Part shown: positions 9,652-18,012 of the stretch, piece after piece | Position numbering within the stretch: the first letter of the stretch is position 1 | Layout: each line of letters begins with the position of its first letter | NCBI GenBank assembly: GCA_937883755.1 | Contig: CAKZYA010000004.1 | Location: forward strand, 1-64,000 | Source: an uncultured Flammeovirgaceae bacterium | GTDB lineage: Bacteria; Bacteroidota; Bacteroidia; Cytophagales; Cyclobacteriaceae | DNA length: 64,000 bases | Direction: 5' to 3' | The notes under the pieces: model-generated | What the model was told of the DNA's origin: nothing | Seen by the model: the letters and a program-made list of their open reading frames with translations, nothing else | Database searches by the model: none | Position numbers and translations under genes: made by a program

Positions 9652-10149
9652 TTGAAAAATCTGCTCAGATACTTAACTGTTCATCGATTCTTTACTAGCC
9701 AACTGACTTACTCTGAGATATACAGGCACTTAAATCAGGATACCCAGTTGTCAGAAGATCGCCCTTACCAAATTAATAAGGTGACTGACAAACAGTTTGT
9801 TATAAAAGCACATTCATCGTGGGGAATTCTATTAATCAATGGAGGATGGGGCAAGGCTATTAATGTAATTTTGCAACTATATGAAAGCAAAGGCAACACA
9901 AATGTTTCGATAAAAACTAACCCTAGAATTGAGCATTATCTCATACTCTTTCTAGGGTTAATGTTTATTGGCGTATCAATCTCGCAGAATGAGCTACTTG
10001 AGATATATCTGTTTATAATAGTTATTGTAATCCTAATTCATATATGGTTACATTTTATCTATCGCTATCAAGAAAAAATATTGATAGATAAGATTAAACA
10101 AGAATTACATTTGAAAGAAGTAGAAACGGTACTCAACAAAGCGCAGTAG
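9652..10149 (+). CDS. Hypothetical membrane protein, TTG start
   Basis: This 165-aa protein has no family I recognise. Residues about 1-95 are soluble and include repeated polar/aromatic segments (VHRFF, SSWGILLINGGWGKAI). Residues about 99-118 and 119-140 form two adjacent hydrophobic helices (LILFLGLMFIGVSI and a long Ile/Val run), followed by a charged tail rich in Lys and Glu. The only start that keeps the frame is TTG at 9652; no clear ribosome binding site is seen. The gene is A+T-richer than its neighbours and is bracketed by inverted GTGTT tracts, which together suggest a separate origin from the flanking peptidase and helicase. Coding status is likely from the length and the coherent membrane segments but is not certain. 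Confidence 0.6.
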   Translation: MKNLLRYLTVHRFFTSQLTYSEIYRHLNQDTQLSEDRPYQINKVTDKQFVIKAHSSWGILLINGGWGKAINVILQLYESKGNTNVSIKTNPRIEHYLILFLGLMFIGVSISQNELLEIYLFIIVIVILIHIWLHFIYRYQEKILIDKIKQELHLKEVETVLNKAQ

Positions 10150-10279
10150 CCATCCCTACTAAAAAGTATTTGGAAGCTAAAAGCACCAAGCAAGAAAATT
10201 GGTAATTTGAAAGGTAAACGCCAATATGTTGGTTGGCTAATCGCGCAGGCCGTTATAGTTTAGTAGTTAGCAATTTTAA

Positions 10280-10338
10280 ACACCTGAACACCAAACTCAA
10301 ATAACTATAACATTACGCACTATAATACCCTAACACCT
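10280..10338 (-). repeat. GTGTT-type low-complexity intergenic tract, copy 2 (inverted)
   Basis: Read on the minus strand this stretch gives GGTGTTAGGGTATTATAG, TAGTGCGTAATG, TTGAGTTTGGTG and TTCAGGTGTT in succession. The 10-mer TTCAGGTGTT occurs also in the tract at about 90-132, and TAGTGCGTAATG resembles the word in copy 1. It lies directly upstream of the helicase gene. It is a degenerate repeat rather than a coding region. Confidence 0.5.
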
Positions 10339-10344
10339 TTTTAC

Positions 10345-11754
10345 ATGCCCAAACCTTCGGAAGTGATTGCCTCATACTTTCCTCATCAGCCCACCGAAGG
10401 ACAGCAAAAACTATTTTCTTTATTTGATCTTTTTTTAGCTCAGAAAGCCGATCGGAAAACGGCAATATTGCTAAAAGGCTACGCTGGAACGGGTAAAACC
10501 TCGGTAGTTAGTGCCTTAGTAAAAGCTTTACCAGAGTTTGATCTAAAATTGATGCTACTGGCTCCCACCGGGCGGGCAGCGAAAGTGATGGCTGGCTACT
10601 CCGAACGTAGTGCGTTTACTATTCATAAGATTATTTATCAGCGCGTGGCTGATCCGATTACAGGAAAGTTGCAGTTTTCTCGCCGGAAGAATTACCATAA
10701 AAATACGCTCTACGTAGTTGATGAAGCCTCAATGTTGTCTAACGACGTGGGGGCAAGTCGAAATGGGCTACTGTCTGATTTAATTGACTATGTGTTTGAG
10801 CAGCCTACTAATCGCCTCATGCTGATTGGCGATTCGGCTCAACTGCCTCCAGTAGGACAAACGCTCAGTCAGGGCTTAGATGCTGAGCATCTGGAGCATT
10901 TCTATCGCCTGAATCTATATGAAACCGAACTCACTGAAGTGATGCGACAGGAGAAAGACTCAGGTATTTTGTACAATGCCACTGAACTGCGTCATCAGCT
11001 TGAGCGAGAGGCTTTTAAAATACAGATGCGTACTAAAGGTTACTCCGATGTGTATCAGATGCAGGGCAGGCGGTTAGAAGATGGTCTACGGTATGCTTAC
11101 GATAAGTTTGGTCGGGAAAATACCGCCGTTATCTGTCGATCAAACAAAGCCGCAGTACAATACAATCGCTTTGTGCGTCACCAGATATTCTTCTACGAAA
11201 ACGAACTGGAAGTAGGCGACTACCTGATGATCGTAAAGAACAACTATTTCTTTACCGAAGAAAACGCTGACATTTCTTTTTTGGCTAACGGCGATTTCGT
11301 GGAAATCATTAAAGTATTTGGTATCGAGGAAAAGTATGGTCTACGCTTCGCTGACTTAGAGTTGCAACTGCTTGATTATCCTGACCAGCCTCCGTTTGAG
11401 GCGAAGATTATGCTCGACGTGCTTCATTCACCTAGCGTAGCTTTGGAAGAAGACCAATACCACAATCTTTATCAAGAAGTACTGGAGGAATATAAAGATC
11501 AAGAAACCCGAAAACAGCAACAGGAAGCCTTACAAAATGACGAATACCTCAATGCCCTTCAAGTAAAATATGCTTACGCGCTTACTTGCCATAAATCGCA
11601 GGGGGGACAGTGGGATGCGGTGTTCGTAGATCAAGGCTACTTACCTGATGAGCGACTCAATACCGAATACCTTCGCTGGCTGTACACCGCTGTGACCCGC
11701 GCTCGCCAGGAGTTATTTCTCATGAACTTTCGGGAAGAGTTTTTTGAACAATAA
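10345..11754 (+). CDS. RecD-like superfamily 1 ATP-dependent DNA helicase
   Basis: The 469-aa protein is an SF1B helicase. Motif I (Walker A) is GYAGTGKTS near residues 45-53, motif Ia is LAPTGRAAKV, motif II (Walker B) is VVDEASMLSN near residue 128, motif III is LIGDSAQLPPVG, and the C-terminal UvrD_C_2 region has ALTCHKSQGGQWDAVFVD plus the arginine motif YTAVTRARQEL. This is the layout of short RecD2/Dda-like helicases without the long N-terminal RecD2 extension. Such enzymes unwind DNA 5' to 3' in repair or recombination. No recB or recC gene is nearby. The ATG at 10345 sits close before the first conserved segment. Confidence 0.9.
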   Translation: MPKPSEVIASYFPHQPTEGQQKLFSLFDLFLAQKADRKTAILLKGYAGTGKTSVVSALVKALPEFDLKLMLLAPTGRAAKVMAGYSERSAFTIHKIIYQRVADPITGKLQFSRRKNYHKNTLYVVDEASMLSNDVGASRNGLLSDLIDYVFEQPTNRLMLIGDSAQLPPVGQTLSQGLDAEHLEHFYRLNLYETELTEVMRQEKDSGILYNATELRHQLEREAFKIQMRTKGYSDVYQMQGRRLEDGLRYAYDKFGRENTAVICRSNKAAVQYNRFVRHQIFFYENELEVGDYLMIVKNNYFFTEENADISFLANGDFVEIIKVFGIEEKYGLRFADLELQLLDYPDQPPFEAKIMLDVLHSPSVALEEDQYHNLYQEVLEEYKDQETRKQQQEALQNDEYLNALQVKYAYALTCHKSQGGQWDAVFVDQGYLPDERLNTEYLRWLYTAVTRARQELFLMNFREEFFEQ

Positions 11755-11833
11755 CTAACCGCCTTTTATAAAAAAATCAAGATGTTAGTTTACCTAGTCT
11801 GCTTCAGATTGATTAAGGGGTAAAATACCACTT

Positions 11834-13021
11834 ATGAAAAAGCTCTTTACTATCCTTACCTTTACATTCCTGACTTCAGTTTCTGTTCATGCTCAGTGGG
11901 TTTTTCCTAAACTCCCGGTACTATGTTTTGGCGATATTGTGCTTTCTACCCAAAATGATGTGGACAATTGCCAATGTGAGACAATCTACGGTAGTCTTAT
12001 CATTGGCATTCCTGCGGGGCAGACTGGTGGTTCTAACATTACTAACCTTTCTAGACTAGATCAACTCAGCTATGTGAGTAACAACGTACAAATACGGCGT
12101 AACCCGCTGTTGAGAGGCGTCTATGGTTTGCATAACCTGAAAACTATCGGCAATGAGCTGGAAGTGTATGACAATAAGTACCTACAAAGTATCTGGTATT
12201 TATACCGTCTTAGTTCGGTAAACAATCTGCATATTGAACGCAATGCTAGCTTAACATCGCTGTGGGGATTACAATGGTTAACTCAGGTTGACTATGTAGA
12301 AATCAGAAATAATAGCCGTCTTATTAATCTGGTCGGACTAAACAATCTACATACTATAACCTGGACATTGAAAGTACGAGACAATAGTAACTTGAATGAC
12401 TTAACCGGATTAGAAAATCTTACTGCATTAAACGAACTATGGATACGAAATAATTATTTCTTGCAGCACCTAAACGGATTACAGGGACTCACTGACATTG
12501 AATATCTCTGGATTGAAAATAATGCTTCTTTGCTTTCGCTAGACGGGCTCGATAATTTGGCGAATGTTCAGGAAAACTGGGTACATGATAACTCTCAACT
12601 CGCCGACTGTTGTATTCCAGCAGGTTTGCAAGGGTTACTAGGGCTAAGGAATAATGCCTATGGTTGTAACTCATCTGCTCAAATCAGGGCAGCATGCAGC
12701 AGTACCCGACAAAATATTACAGTTAAAAACGATACGAAGCAGTCTGGCGAGCAAAATGGACTATCTAAAGCTATTTTATCTCGAGAAAATCAATTTCAGG
12801 TATTTCCTAATCCAACTTCAGCCGATGTTACTGTAACAATTCCACAAGCAAACTCAGGAAATATAATCGTCCGGGATATACTGGGCAAAATAGTGTACGA
12901 AACCTCATTTGATGAATATTATCAACAGAATATTTCATTAAAGCCACATGGTACAGGCATTTTCCTAATTCAAGCAACTGTGAATGGGCAACAGCTAACT
13001 CGAAGAGTTATCGTACAATAG
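11834..13021 (+). CDS. Secreted leucine-rich/receptor-L-domain-like protein with T9SS sorting domain
   Basis: The 395-aa protein begins with a signal peptide ending at about residue 20 (VHAQ). Residues about 45-270 are a series of short imperfect repeats with the pattern L..L..L...I.....L.I..N..L, as in receptor L-domain/leucine-rich proteins of Bacteroidota. Residues about 318-395 form a type A C-terminal sorting domain: the opening FQVFPNPTSADVTV, the middle IIVRDILGKIVYE and the end VNGQQLTRRVIVQ are characteristic. It should therefore be exported by Sec and then moved to the surface or medium by the type IX secretion system. Binding function is unknown; adhesion is a guess from the repeat class. 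Confidence 0.85.
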   Translation: MKKLFTILTFTFLTSVSVHAQWVFPKLPVLCFGDIVLSTQNDVDNCQCETIYGSLIIGIPAGQTGGSNITNLSRLDQLSYVSNNVQIRRNPLLRGVYGLHNLKTIGNELEVYDNKYLQSIWYLYRLSSVNNLHIERNASLTSLWGLQWLTQVDYVEIRNNSRLINLVGLNNLHTITWTLKVRDNSNLNDLTGLENLTALNELWIRNNYFLQHLNGLQGLTDIEYLWIENNASLLSLDGLDNLANVQENWVHDNSQLADCCIPAGLQGLLGLRNNAYGCNSSAQIRAACSSTRQNITVKNDTKQSGEQNGLSKAILSRENQFQVFPNPTSADVTVTIPQANSGNIIVRDILGKIVYETSFDEYYQQNISLKPHGTGIFLIQATVNGQQLTRRVIVQ

Positions 13022-13033
13022 TTTTATAAGACA

Positions 13034-13066
13034 CTGAGAACCCCAGTGAGGAATCGGAGTTCTCAG
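13034..13066. terminator. Hairpin between convergent genes
   Basis: An 8-bp perfect inverted repeat, CTGAGAAC and GTTCTCAG, separated by 17 nt, lies between the convergent T9SS cargo gene and the FKBP gene. An A-run follows on the plus strand rather than a T-run, so it is not a textbook intrinsic terminator in either direction, but its location suits transcript ends for both genes. Confidence 0.35.
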
Positions 13067-13079
13067 CGCAGCAAAAAAA

Positions 13080-14033
13080 TCACTGAATATCTACTAACTC
13101 TAACTCAAAAACCATAGGTTCGTAAGGGCGTAAGTCTCGAATGTTGTATTCTTTTAGAAAATCTTTACGAATTGCGGGTGGAATCACCTGAACTCCTTCC
13201 CCAAAACCCAAATGAGAAGGTACAAAAACGCGGGCTTTATCGCCTTCTTTCATGGCTTCTACCCCTAACTCAAAACCTGGAATTACCCGGTTTTTGCCCA
13301 CAAAAAACTCAAAAGGTTTATCTTTCTCTGACTCATCAAATACTTCACCATCCAAATAATAGCCTTTGAAATTAACCTTCACGAGGGCTCCAGTTTCAGG
13401 TTTTTCGCCATCTCCTTCTTCTAACAATTCAAAAAGAATTCCAGAAGGCAGCTCTCTGGCACTAGTAAGCTGCTTAATTCCAATATACTCAGTGATGGCA
13501 TTCATCTCTTCTTGCTCGATAGCTTTTTTATCCTCTATTTTCTCTAGTGTCACATCTGCTATTAGCGTGGAATTTCGGGGAAGAAACTGACCAAAAGAAT
13601 AAGCATCAAACGCCTGATACGAAGGAATATAAAATCGGTATTGCTCCCCCTCCCGCATATGGCCTACACCAATATTGATTCCTCGGGGAAATAAGGCGTT
13701 GGGAAAATCCTGGGCATGGTAGAACCGAAGTGAAGCCACGGAGTCCGGCAAACTGTCAATAGCTTTACCCTTCAGAGTTTGTAACTTATACCGAATAGCT
13801 ACGATAGACTCATCTTTCACAATGGTACCACTGGTATTTTCTCGTAACACCTCAAAGTGAATACCACTGTTGAGTCGCTCAGTCTGAATGTTGTTCTCAG
13901 CCAAATAGTTTTCAAGTGTTTCGTTCTCCTCCCGAACCTGCCGTTCAAAAGAAGATTCTTCCCGATCCAGACAGCCTGATAGTAGAAGAAAGGAGGTTGC
14001 TAAAAGTAGGATTGAGGTGTGTACTAGCTTCAT
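13080..14033 (-). CDS. FKBP-type peptidyl-prolyl isomerase lipoprotein, two FKBP domains
   Basis: The 317-aa protein has a lipoprotein signal (LLLSGC, Cys about residue 21). Two FKBP-like halves follow. Residues about 70-165 look like a divergent FKBP domain (IVAIRYKLQTLKGKAID, HMREGEQYRFYIPS). Residues about 200-317 are a more canonical one (GALVKVNFKGYYLDGEVFDE, VIPGFELGVEAMKEGDKARV, VPSHLGFGEGV). FKBPs catalyse cis-trans isomerisation of prolyl bonds; this one would be anchored in an envelope membrane facing the periplasm or surface and help exported proteins fold. The protein is convergent with the T9SS cargo gene. The first domain may have lost activity. Confidence 0.88.
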   Translation of the reverse strand: MKLVHTSILLLATSFLLLSGCLDREESSFERQVREENETLENYLAENNIQTERLNSGIHFEVLRENTSGTIVKDESIVAIRYKLQTLKGKAIDSLPDSVASLRFYHAQDFPNALFPRGINIGVGHMREGEQYRFYIPSYQAFDAYSFGQFLPRNSTLIADVTLEKIEDKKAIEQEEMNAITEYIGIKQLTSARELPSGILFELLEEGDGEKPETGALVKVNFKGYYLDGEVFDESEKDKPFEFFVGKNRVIPGFELGVEAMKEGDKARVFVPSHLGFGEGVQVIPPAIRKDFLKEYNIRDLRPYEPMVFELELVDIQ

Positions 14034-14215
14034 TACTGTCGTATTATGTTTACTGCTAGATTGACCCTGTTCTTAGAAAAAGCGTTGGAAAGAAGGCTGA
14101 GTTTTTTAGAAAATGTTGCTAAACACTACATTGCGGAAGAAAAGCGTAGCTTTAGGAAATTTTTTCAGAATGGATCGTTGTTACGAATATATACCAAATC
14201 AAAAAGCAAAGGACC

Positions 14216-14629
14216 ATGAAACGTACTCTCGCTCTATTATTCAGTTTTTTTCTTATTCAAGCAGCATTTGCCCAAGAAACTACTGCCGATGAGGAGGTAG
14301 ATGGGCCTCAGATTACCTTCGCTGAGGATAGCAAAGATTTTGGCGATATTGTTCAGGGAGATAAGGTGAGCCATGTCTTTGAGTTTGAAAATACCGGCAC
14401 TGAGCCGTTGATCTTATCTAATGTACTGACTACTTGCGGGTGTACTGCTACTGCCTGGCCTCGTGAGCCCATTGTTCCAGGCGCTACTAATAAGATTGAA
14501 GTTTCATTTAACAGTACTGGCAAGAAAGGACGTCAGAACAAGGTGGTGACGGTTGTTTCTAATGCAGTCAATGCCCAGGAACGAGTAAAGCTGATTGCCA
14601 ATGTACTGCCTAATAAAGCCGCTCAGTAA
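14216..14629 (+). CDS. DUF1573 domain protein, secreted
   Basis: This short protein (137 aa) has a signal peptide (residues 1-19, ending AFAQ) and one DUF1573 domain. Family hallmarks are FGDIVQGDKVSHVFEFENTG, the LTTCGCTAT segment with two cysteines, and the closing GRQNKVVTVVSNA. The domain has an Ig-like (ASH/PapD-like) fold and is abundant in Bacteroidota, usually periplasmic; its function is not known. It is a monocistronic unit convergent with modC. Confidence 0.88.
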   Translation: MKRTLALLFSFFLIQAAFAQETTADEEVDGPQITFAEDSKDFGDIVQGDKVSHVFEFENTGTEPLILSNVLTTCGCTATAWPREPIVPGATNKIEVSFNSTGKKGRQNKVVTVVSNAVNAQERVKLIANVLPNKAAQ

Positions 14630-14728
14630 TTCTTAAGTAACAATATTCATCAGGCCTCACCTCATTAAAGATGGGGGGGTATGGTGAAAACCTTATAGAT
14701 TAACAGGTGAGTACTCTAACTGGGTATT

Positions 14729-15574
14729 TCAACTTTTCTTATGAATTTGGTATTGGTTAGCAGAAATCAGGATAGAATCACCCACCTGATAGTGAGCGGT
14801 AGCTCCAGAAATATCAATTGTGCTCAAAGAGTTTTTAACTACTAGAGTTATCTGATTATTCTGTATTGCGAGTATTTCACCAATTAGAAGCGTTTCGGGG
14901 TCGGTTTGTGTTAGTACCGAAGCCGGAGAGCCTTGTTGCACTACTTTACCATCCTGTAGAATAAAAACCTGGCTAGCTAAGCGAGCTACTTCGGCTGGGG
15001 TATGACTGACCAAAAAGGTAGTAGTTTTATAACGTCGGTGGAGTGCTAGTACATCACTCTGTAACTTACTTCGCATAACATCATCCAGAGCAGCAAAAGG
15101 TTCATCAAGTAATAACACCTTGGGGCGGCGAATGAGTGCTCGGGCAAGTGCCACGCGTTGTTGCTGACCCCCTGAAAGTGCTGTTGGTTTTTGCTCAGCT
15201 AGGTTTTGTATATCAATAAGTTCTAATATCTCATCGATGTTAGCTTGAGACTCACGGGAGGGTAAAGCGTACTTCAAATTCTCTCGAACGCTCATATTCG
15301 GAAACAAGGCATAATCCTGAAAAACGTAGCCAATAGAGCGTTTCTGTGTTCTTACATTGATAAGGGGCTGATTTTGGTACCAAGTCTGATTATTCACTTT
15401 TATCAGTCCCGAATCGGGCGCAAGCAAGCCAGCGATCATTTTCAAAATGCTGGTTTTTCCAGCTCCGGAAGGACCCATGATCGCTATAATTTCACCTTCC
15501 TGCACTTTCAGAGACACATCAAGCAGCATAGCTTCTTTTCCACCTCTCAATTGCTTTTGCAGATCTACTTCCAT
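14729..15574 (-). CDS. modC: Molybdate ABC transporter ATP-binding protein ModC
   Basis: The 281-aa ATPase has Walker A GPSGAGKTS (about residues 34-42), Q-loop YVFQDYALFPNM, signature LSGGQQQR, Walker B VLLLDEPFAALDD and the H-loop LVSHTPAEV. After about residue 215 there is a short regulatory extension of the TOBE type (IGEILAIQNNQITLVV...), usual for molybdate or sulfate importers. It powers uptake of molybdate (or tungstate) through ModB. The ATG overlaps the modB stop by one base (TAATG), which indicates translational coupling within modABC. Confidence 0.9.
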   Translation of the reverse strand: MEVDLQKQLRGGKEAMLLDVSLKVQEGEIIAIMGPSGAGKTSILKMIAGLLAPDSGLIKVNNQTWYQNQPLINVRTQKRSIGYVFQDYALFPNMSVRENLKYALPSRESQANIDEILELIDIQNLAEQKPTALSGGQQQRVALARALIRRPKVLLLDEPFAALDDVMRSKLQSDVLALHRRYKTTTFLVSHTPAEVARLASQVFILQDGKVVQQGSPASVLTQTDPETLLIGEILAIQNNQITLVVKNSLSTIDISGATAHYQVGDSILISANQYQIHKKS

Positions 15575-16242
15575 TAAATAATACCTTGAGGTCGCCGATG
15601 TTGGTACAAATAAACCAAAATAAGTACGGCGAAGGAAAAAAGTAGCAAAATAGCTGCGTATACATTAGCATTGGTATAGTTGAGCATTTCTACTTCGTTA
15701 TAGATGGCAATAGAAGCGACACGGGTTTCATCAGGGATACTGCCTCCGATCATTAATATCACTCCAAATTCGCCAATAGTATGAGCAAATGTCATCACGC
15801 CCCCCACCCATAACGATGCTTTAATATTTGGCAGCAGTACGTAAATGAGCGTATTCCACCGAGATTTTCCTAGCGTGTAGGCGGCTTCCCGATAAGAGTC
15901 AGGTAGATTCTCTAGAGCAGACAGTATAGGGTTGATCATAAACGGAAGACTGAAGATAATTGAACCAATTACTAACCCAGAAAAGCTAAACACTAGGCGA
16001 GTATCAAACCATTGCTTGCTAAGCTGCCCTAGCCAACCTTCAGGGCGCAGTAGTAATAATAGATAATAGCCCAACACGGTGGGAGGCAGTACGAGTGGCA
16101 GGCTAATAATGGCTTTTAGTGCAGGGCGAATACTCCTACTGTAAAAGTAGACACCATAGATTACCGGCACGCTAATTAGAAAGAGTAATACAGTGGTAAT
16201 GGATGCCAGCTTGAAACTTAACCAAAATGGTGACCAGTCCAT
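15574..16242 (-). CDS. modB: Molybdate ABC transporter permease ModB
   Basis: The protein of about 222 aa has five to six membrane helices and the inner-membrane component signature EAAYTLGKSRWNTLIYVLLP (the EAA loop contacting the ATPase) near residue 140. The segment FAHTIGEFGVILMIGGSIP is typical of ModB. I chose the ATG at 16242 (MDWSPFWLSFKLA), matching family N-termini; a TTG at 16251 would overlap the modA stop by 4 nt and is also possible. It forms the transmembrane channel for molybdate with ModC. Confidence 0.9.
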   Translation of the reverse strand: MDWSPFWLSFKLASITTVLLFLISVPVIYGVYFYSRSIRPALKAIISLPLVLPPTVLGYYLLLLLRPEGWLGQLSKQWFDTRLVFSFSGLVIGSIIFSLPFMINPILSALENLPDSYREAAYTLGKSRWNTLIYVLLPNIKASLWVGGVMTFAHTIGEFGVILMIGGSIPDETRVASIAIYNEVEMLNYTNANVYAAILLLFSFAVLILVYLYQHRRPQGII

Positions 16243-16247
16243 GTTTG

Positions 16248-16988
16248 TCAAGGTAGCTTGTAACCAAAGTCCTGAAAAGCCTTTTGTGCCACTGGGGATA
16301 TGATGAACTCCAGAAACTGATTTATGGTAAACTCGGATGCTTCGGCGTTACGCAGCAGCACCATGCCGTGGGGTAGAGGCGTAGTATTAGGAACTTCATG
16401 CCAACTACCTTTCAGACTAATAGCCGCAATACATTGAGCAGAATTGGAAGTAAATGCTGCTTCCACTGTTTTGGTAGCAACATATTGGTTTACCTGACTG
16501 ACATTTTCACCGTACACTAGCTTATCTTTTACTGTTTCCCAAAGTTTTTGCTTCTGAAGCCATCGGCGGGTTTCAGCTCCGTAGGGAGCTAGGTCGGGTT
16601 GAGCGATGGCTATGGTTTTAGACCTGTGTAATTGCTGTTCAATCGATTCAATTTCAGAACAGCTAGCCCAGAAATACAAAGTCCCTAACACGAGTATTTC
16701 AGGTTTTTGCTGGGCTAAATCAGCTGCGTATACTTTCTCGGGATACTTCATATCCGCTGATATAAACAAGTCGTAAGGAGCACCATTTACGATTTGAGCG
16801 GTTAGTTTGCCTGAAGATGCTACAATTAAGGTTATCGTACTTTGGAACTCTTCTTCGTACAATGCTTTAACTTGCTCAAGTGGAGCCAGTAGGTTAGAGG
16901 CGACAGCAATCTTCAGGTTTTCACCCTGAGGAAAGGCGAATGTTGTATGGCACAACAATAACAAGAAAAATAAGACTAGTCGTACCAT
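16248..16988 (-). CDS. modA: Molybdate-binding periplasmic protein ModA
   Basis: This is the extracytoplasmic solute-binding protein of the molybdate importer. After a signal peptide, the mature part begins with LKIAVASNLLAPLEQV and has the family segments IVASSGKLTAQIVNGAPYDLFISAD, APYGAETRRWL and ENVSQVNQYV, which bind the tetrahedral oxyanion. I chose the start at 16988 because MVRLVLFFLLLLCH... gives a compact signal peptide; an upstream in-frame ATG at 17030 would add a second hydrophobic stretch. It is the first gene of modABC. Molybdate supply implies molybdenum-cofactor enzymes elsewhere in the genome. Confidence 0.9.
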   Translation of the reverse strand: MVRLVLFFLLLLCHTTFAFPQGENLKIAVASNLLAPLEQVKALYEEEFQSTITLIVASSGKLTAQIVNGAPYDLFISADMKYPEKVYAADLAQQKPEILVLGTLYFWASCSEIESIEQQLHRSKTIAIAQPDLAPYGAETRRWLQKQKLWETVKDKLVYGENVSQVNQYVATKTVEAAFTSNSAQCIAAISLKGSWHEVPNTTPLPHGMVLLRNAEASEFTINQFLEFIISPVAQKAFQDFGYKLP

Positions 16989-17060
16989 AGGTGGTTCTAG
17001 GATAAGTAAAAGCGAAAATAGTACTTTCATTCACAAAAGGCGTAAGTTTGTTAAAGAAAG

Positions 17061-17096
17061 GGGCGTTCGGCACTCGGTGGATACGCCCGAACAGTG
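17061..17096. promoter_or_regulatory. Overlapping inverted repeats in the modA/solute-binding-gene divergent region
   Basis: GGGCGT (17061-17066) pairs with ACGCCC (17083-17088), and GTTCGG (17065-17070) pairs with CCGAAC (17087-17092). The two stems share bases and exclude each other. The block lies in the short gap between modA (minus) and the solute-binding-like gene (plus). It could be an operator or a leader RNA switch; no known molybdate-sensing element was recognised. Confidence 0.35.
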
Positions 17097-17114
17097 AAAA
17101 ATGGTAAATAAATT

Positions 17115-17984
17115 ATGATCCAATTTAAGATAGGCAGTGTGCCTGAGCATTTTATGTTACCCTGGCATCTAGCAATGGAGAATGGTGATTTTCAGGCTAA
17201 AGATTTGTCGGTGCAATGGCAAGATTATCCAGGAGGTACCGGAGCTATGATGAGCGATCTTCGGGATGGGCACTTAGATATTGCTATCGCTCTCACGGAG
17301 GGAGTAGTGGCTGATATTATCAAGCATCAGGCTGGCAAAATTGCTCAGATATTTGTCAGCAGCCCACTCACCTGGGGCATTCACGTAGCTGCAAACTCAT
17401 TTTACCAATCAGTAGAGGAACTAGAAGGTAAAACATTTGCTATTAGCCGGATGGGTTCGGGCTCACACCTGATGGCGATGGTCATGGCGAAGCATCGAGG
17501 CTGGGCAACCGAGCAACTTCAACTGAAAGTAGTAGGCGGAATGGATGGTGCCCGTCAGGCTTTACCTGTTGGTGAAGCTGATGCCTTCATGTGGGAAAAA
17601 TTTATGACCCAACCAATAGTAGAGCGAGGTGAGTTTAGGCGAGTAGGAGAGTTTGATACCCCCTGGCCCTGCTTCGTAATAATTGTGCGCAATAAGGTTT
17701 TAATTGATCATTTAGATAAAGCTCAAGAGCTGTTTCAGGTTGTCCAACAGTCAGCAGCAAACTTTATGTGTCAGCAAGATGCCTCAGATTTAATAACCCA
17801 ACGCTACGGACTTACCCTTGAAGATGCAAATCATTGGTTTACCAGAACCCAGTGGCAAACAGATTTTGAAGTCCCTGAGGCTATGCTGAATCAGGTAATG
17901 GATGCTTTACTAAGTTGTCAGATTATTGATCAGCCAGTTGAACCAAACCAGCTAAGTAGTTCAATAGCGGTATTGAAACAATAA
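17115..17984 (+). CDS. Solute-binding-protein-like (PBP type II fold), no signal peptide
   Basis: The 289-aa protein resembles SsuA/NMT1/THI5-like periplasmic binding proteins: LPWHLAMENGDF near the start, then GTGAMMSDLRDGHLDIAIALTEG, and FAISRMGSGSHLMAMVMAKHRGW for the second lobe. Unlike transporter components it begins directly with the first beta strand and has neither a signal peptide nor a lipobox, so it should stay in the cytoplasm. No permease or ATPase of the nitrate/sulfonate/taurine class is adjacent; the modABC operon runs in the opposite direction. The ligand is unknown. It may be a cytosolic sensor, or an enzyme of the pyrimidine-forming THI5 type, although the THI5 active-site features are not evident to me. 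Confidence 0.75.
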   Translation: MIQFKIGSVPEHFMLPWHLAMENGDFQAKDLSVQWQDYPGGTGAMMSDLRDGHLDIAIALTEGVVADIIKHQAGKIAQIFVSSPLTWGIHVAANSFYQSVEELEGKTFAISRMGSGSHLMAMVMAKHRGWATEQLQLKVVGGMDGARQALPVGEADAFMWEKFMTQPIVERGEFRRVGEFDTPWPCFVIIVRNKVLIDHLDKAQELFQVVQQSAANFMCQQDASDLITQRYGLTLEDANHWFTRTQWQTDFEVPEAMLNQVMDALLSCQIIDQPVEPNQLSSSIAVLKQ

Positions 17985-18012
17985 AAGCAGGAAGGTAAGA
18001 GAGTGAGTTTGG

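Noticed and set aside
17061-17096. Molybdenum-cofactor riboswitch
   Set aside because: The stems are short and overlapping and do not form the multi-helix structure of that element.
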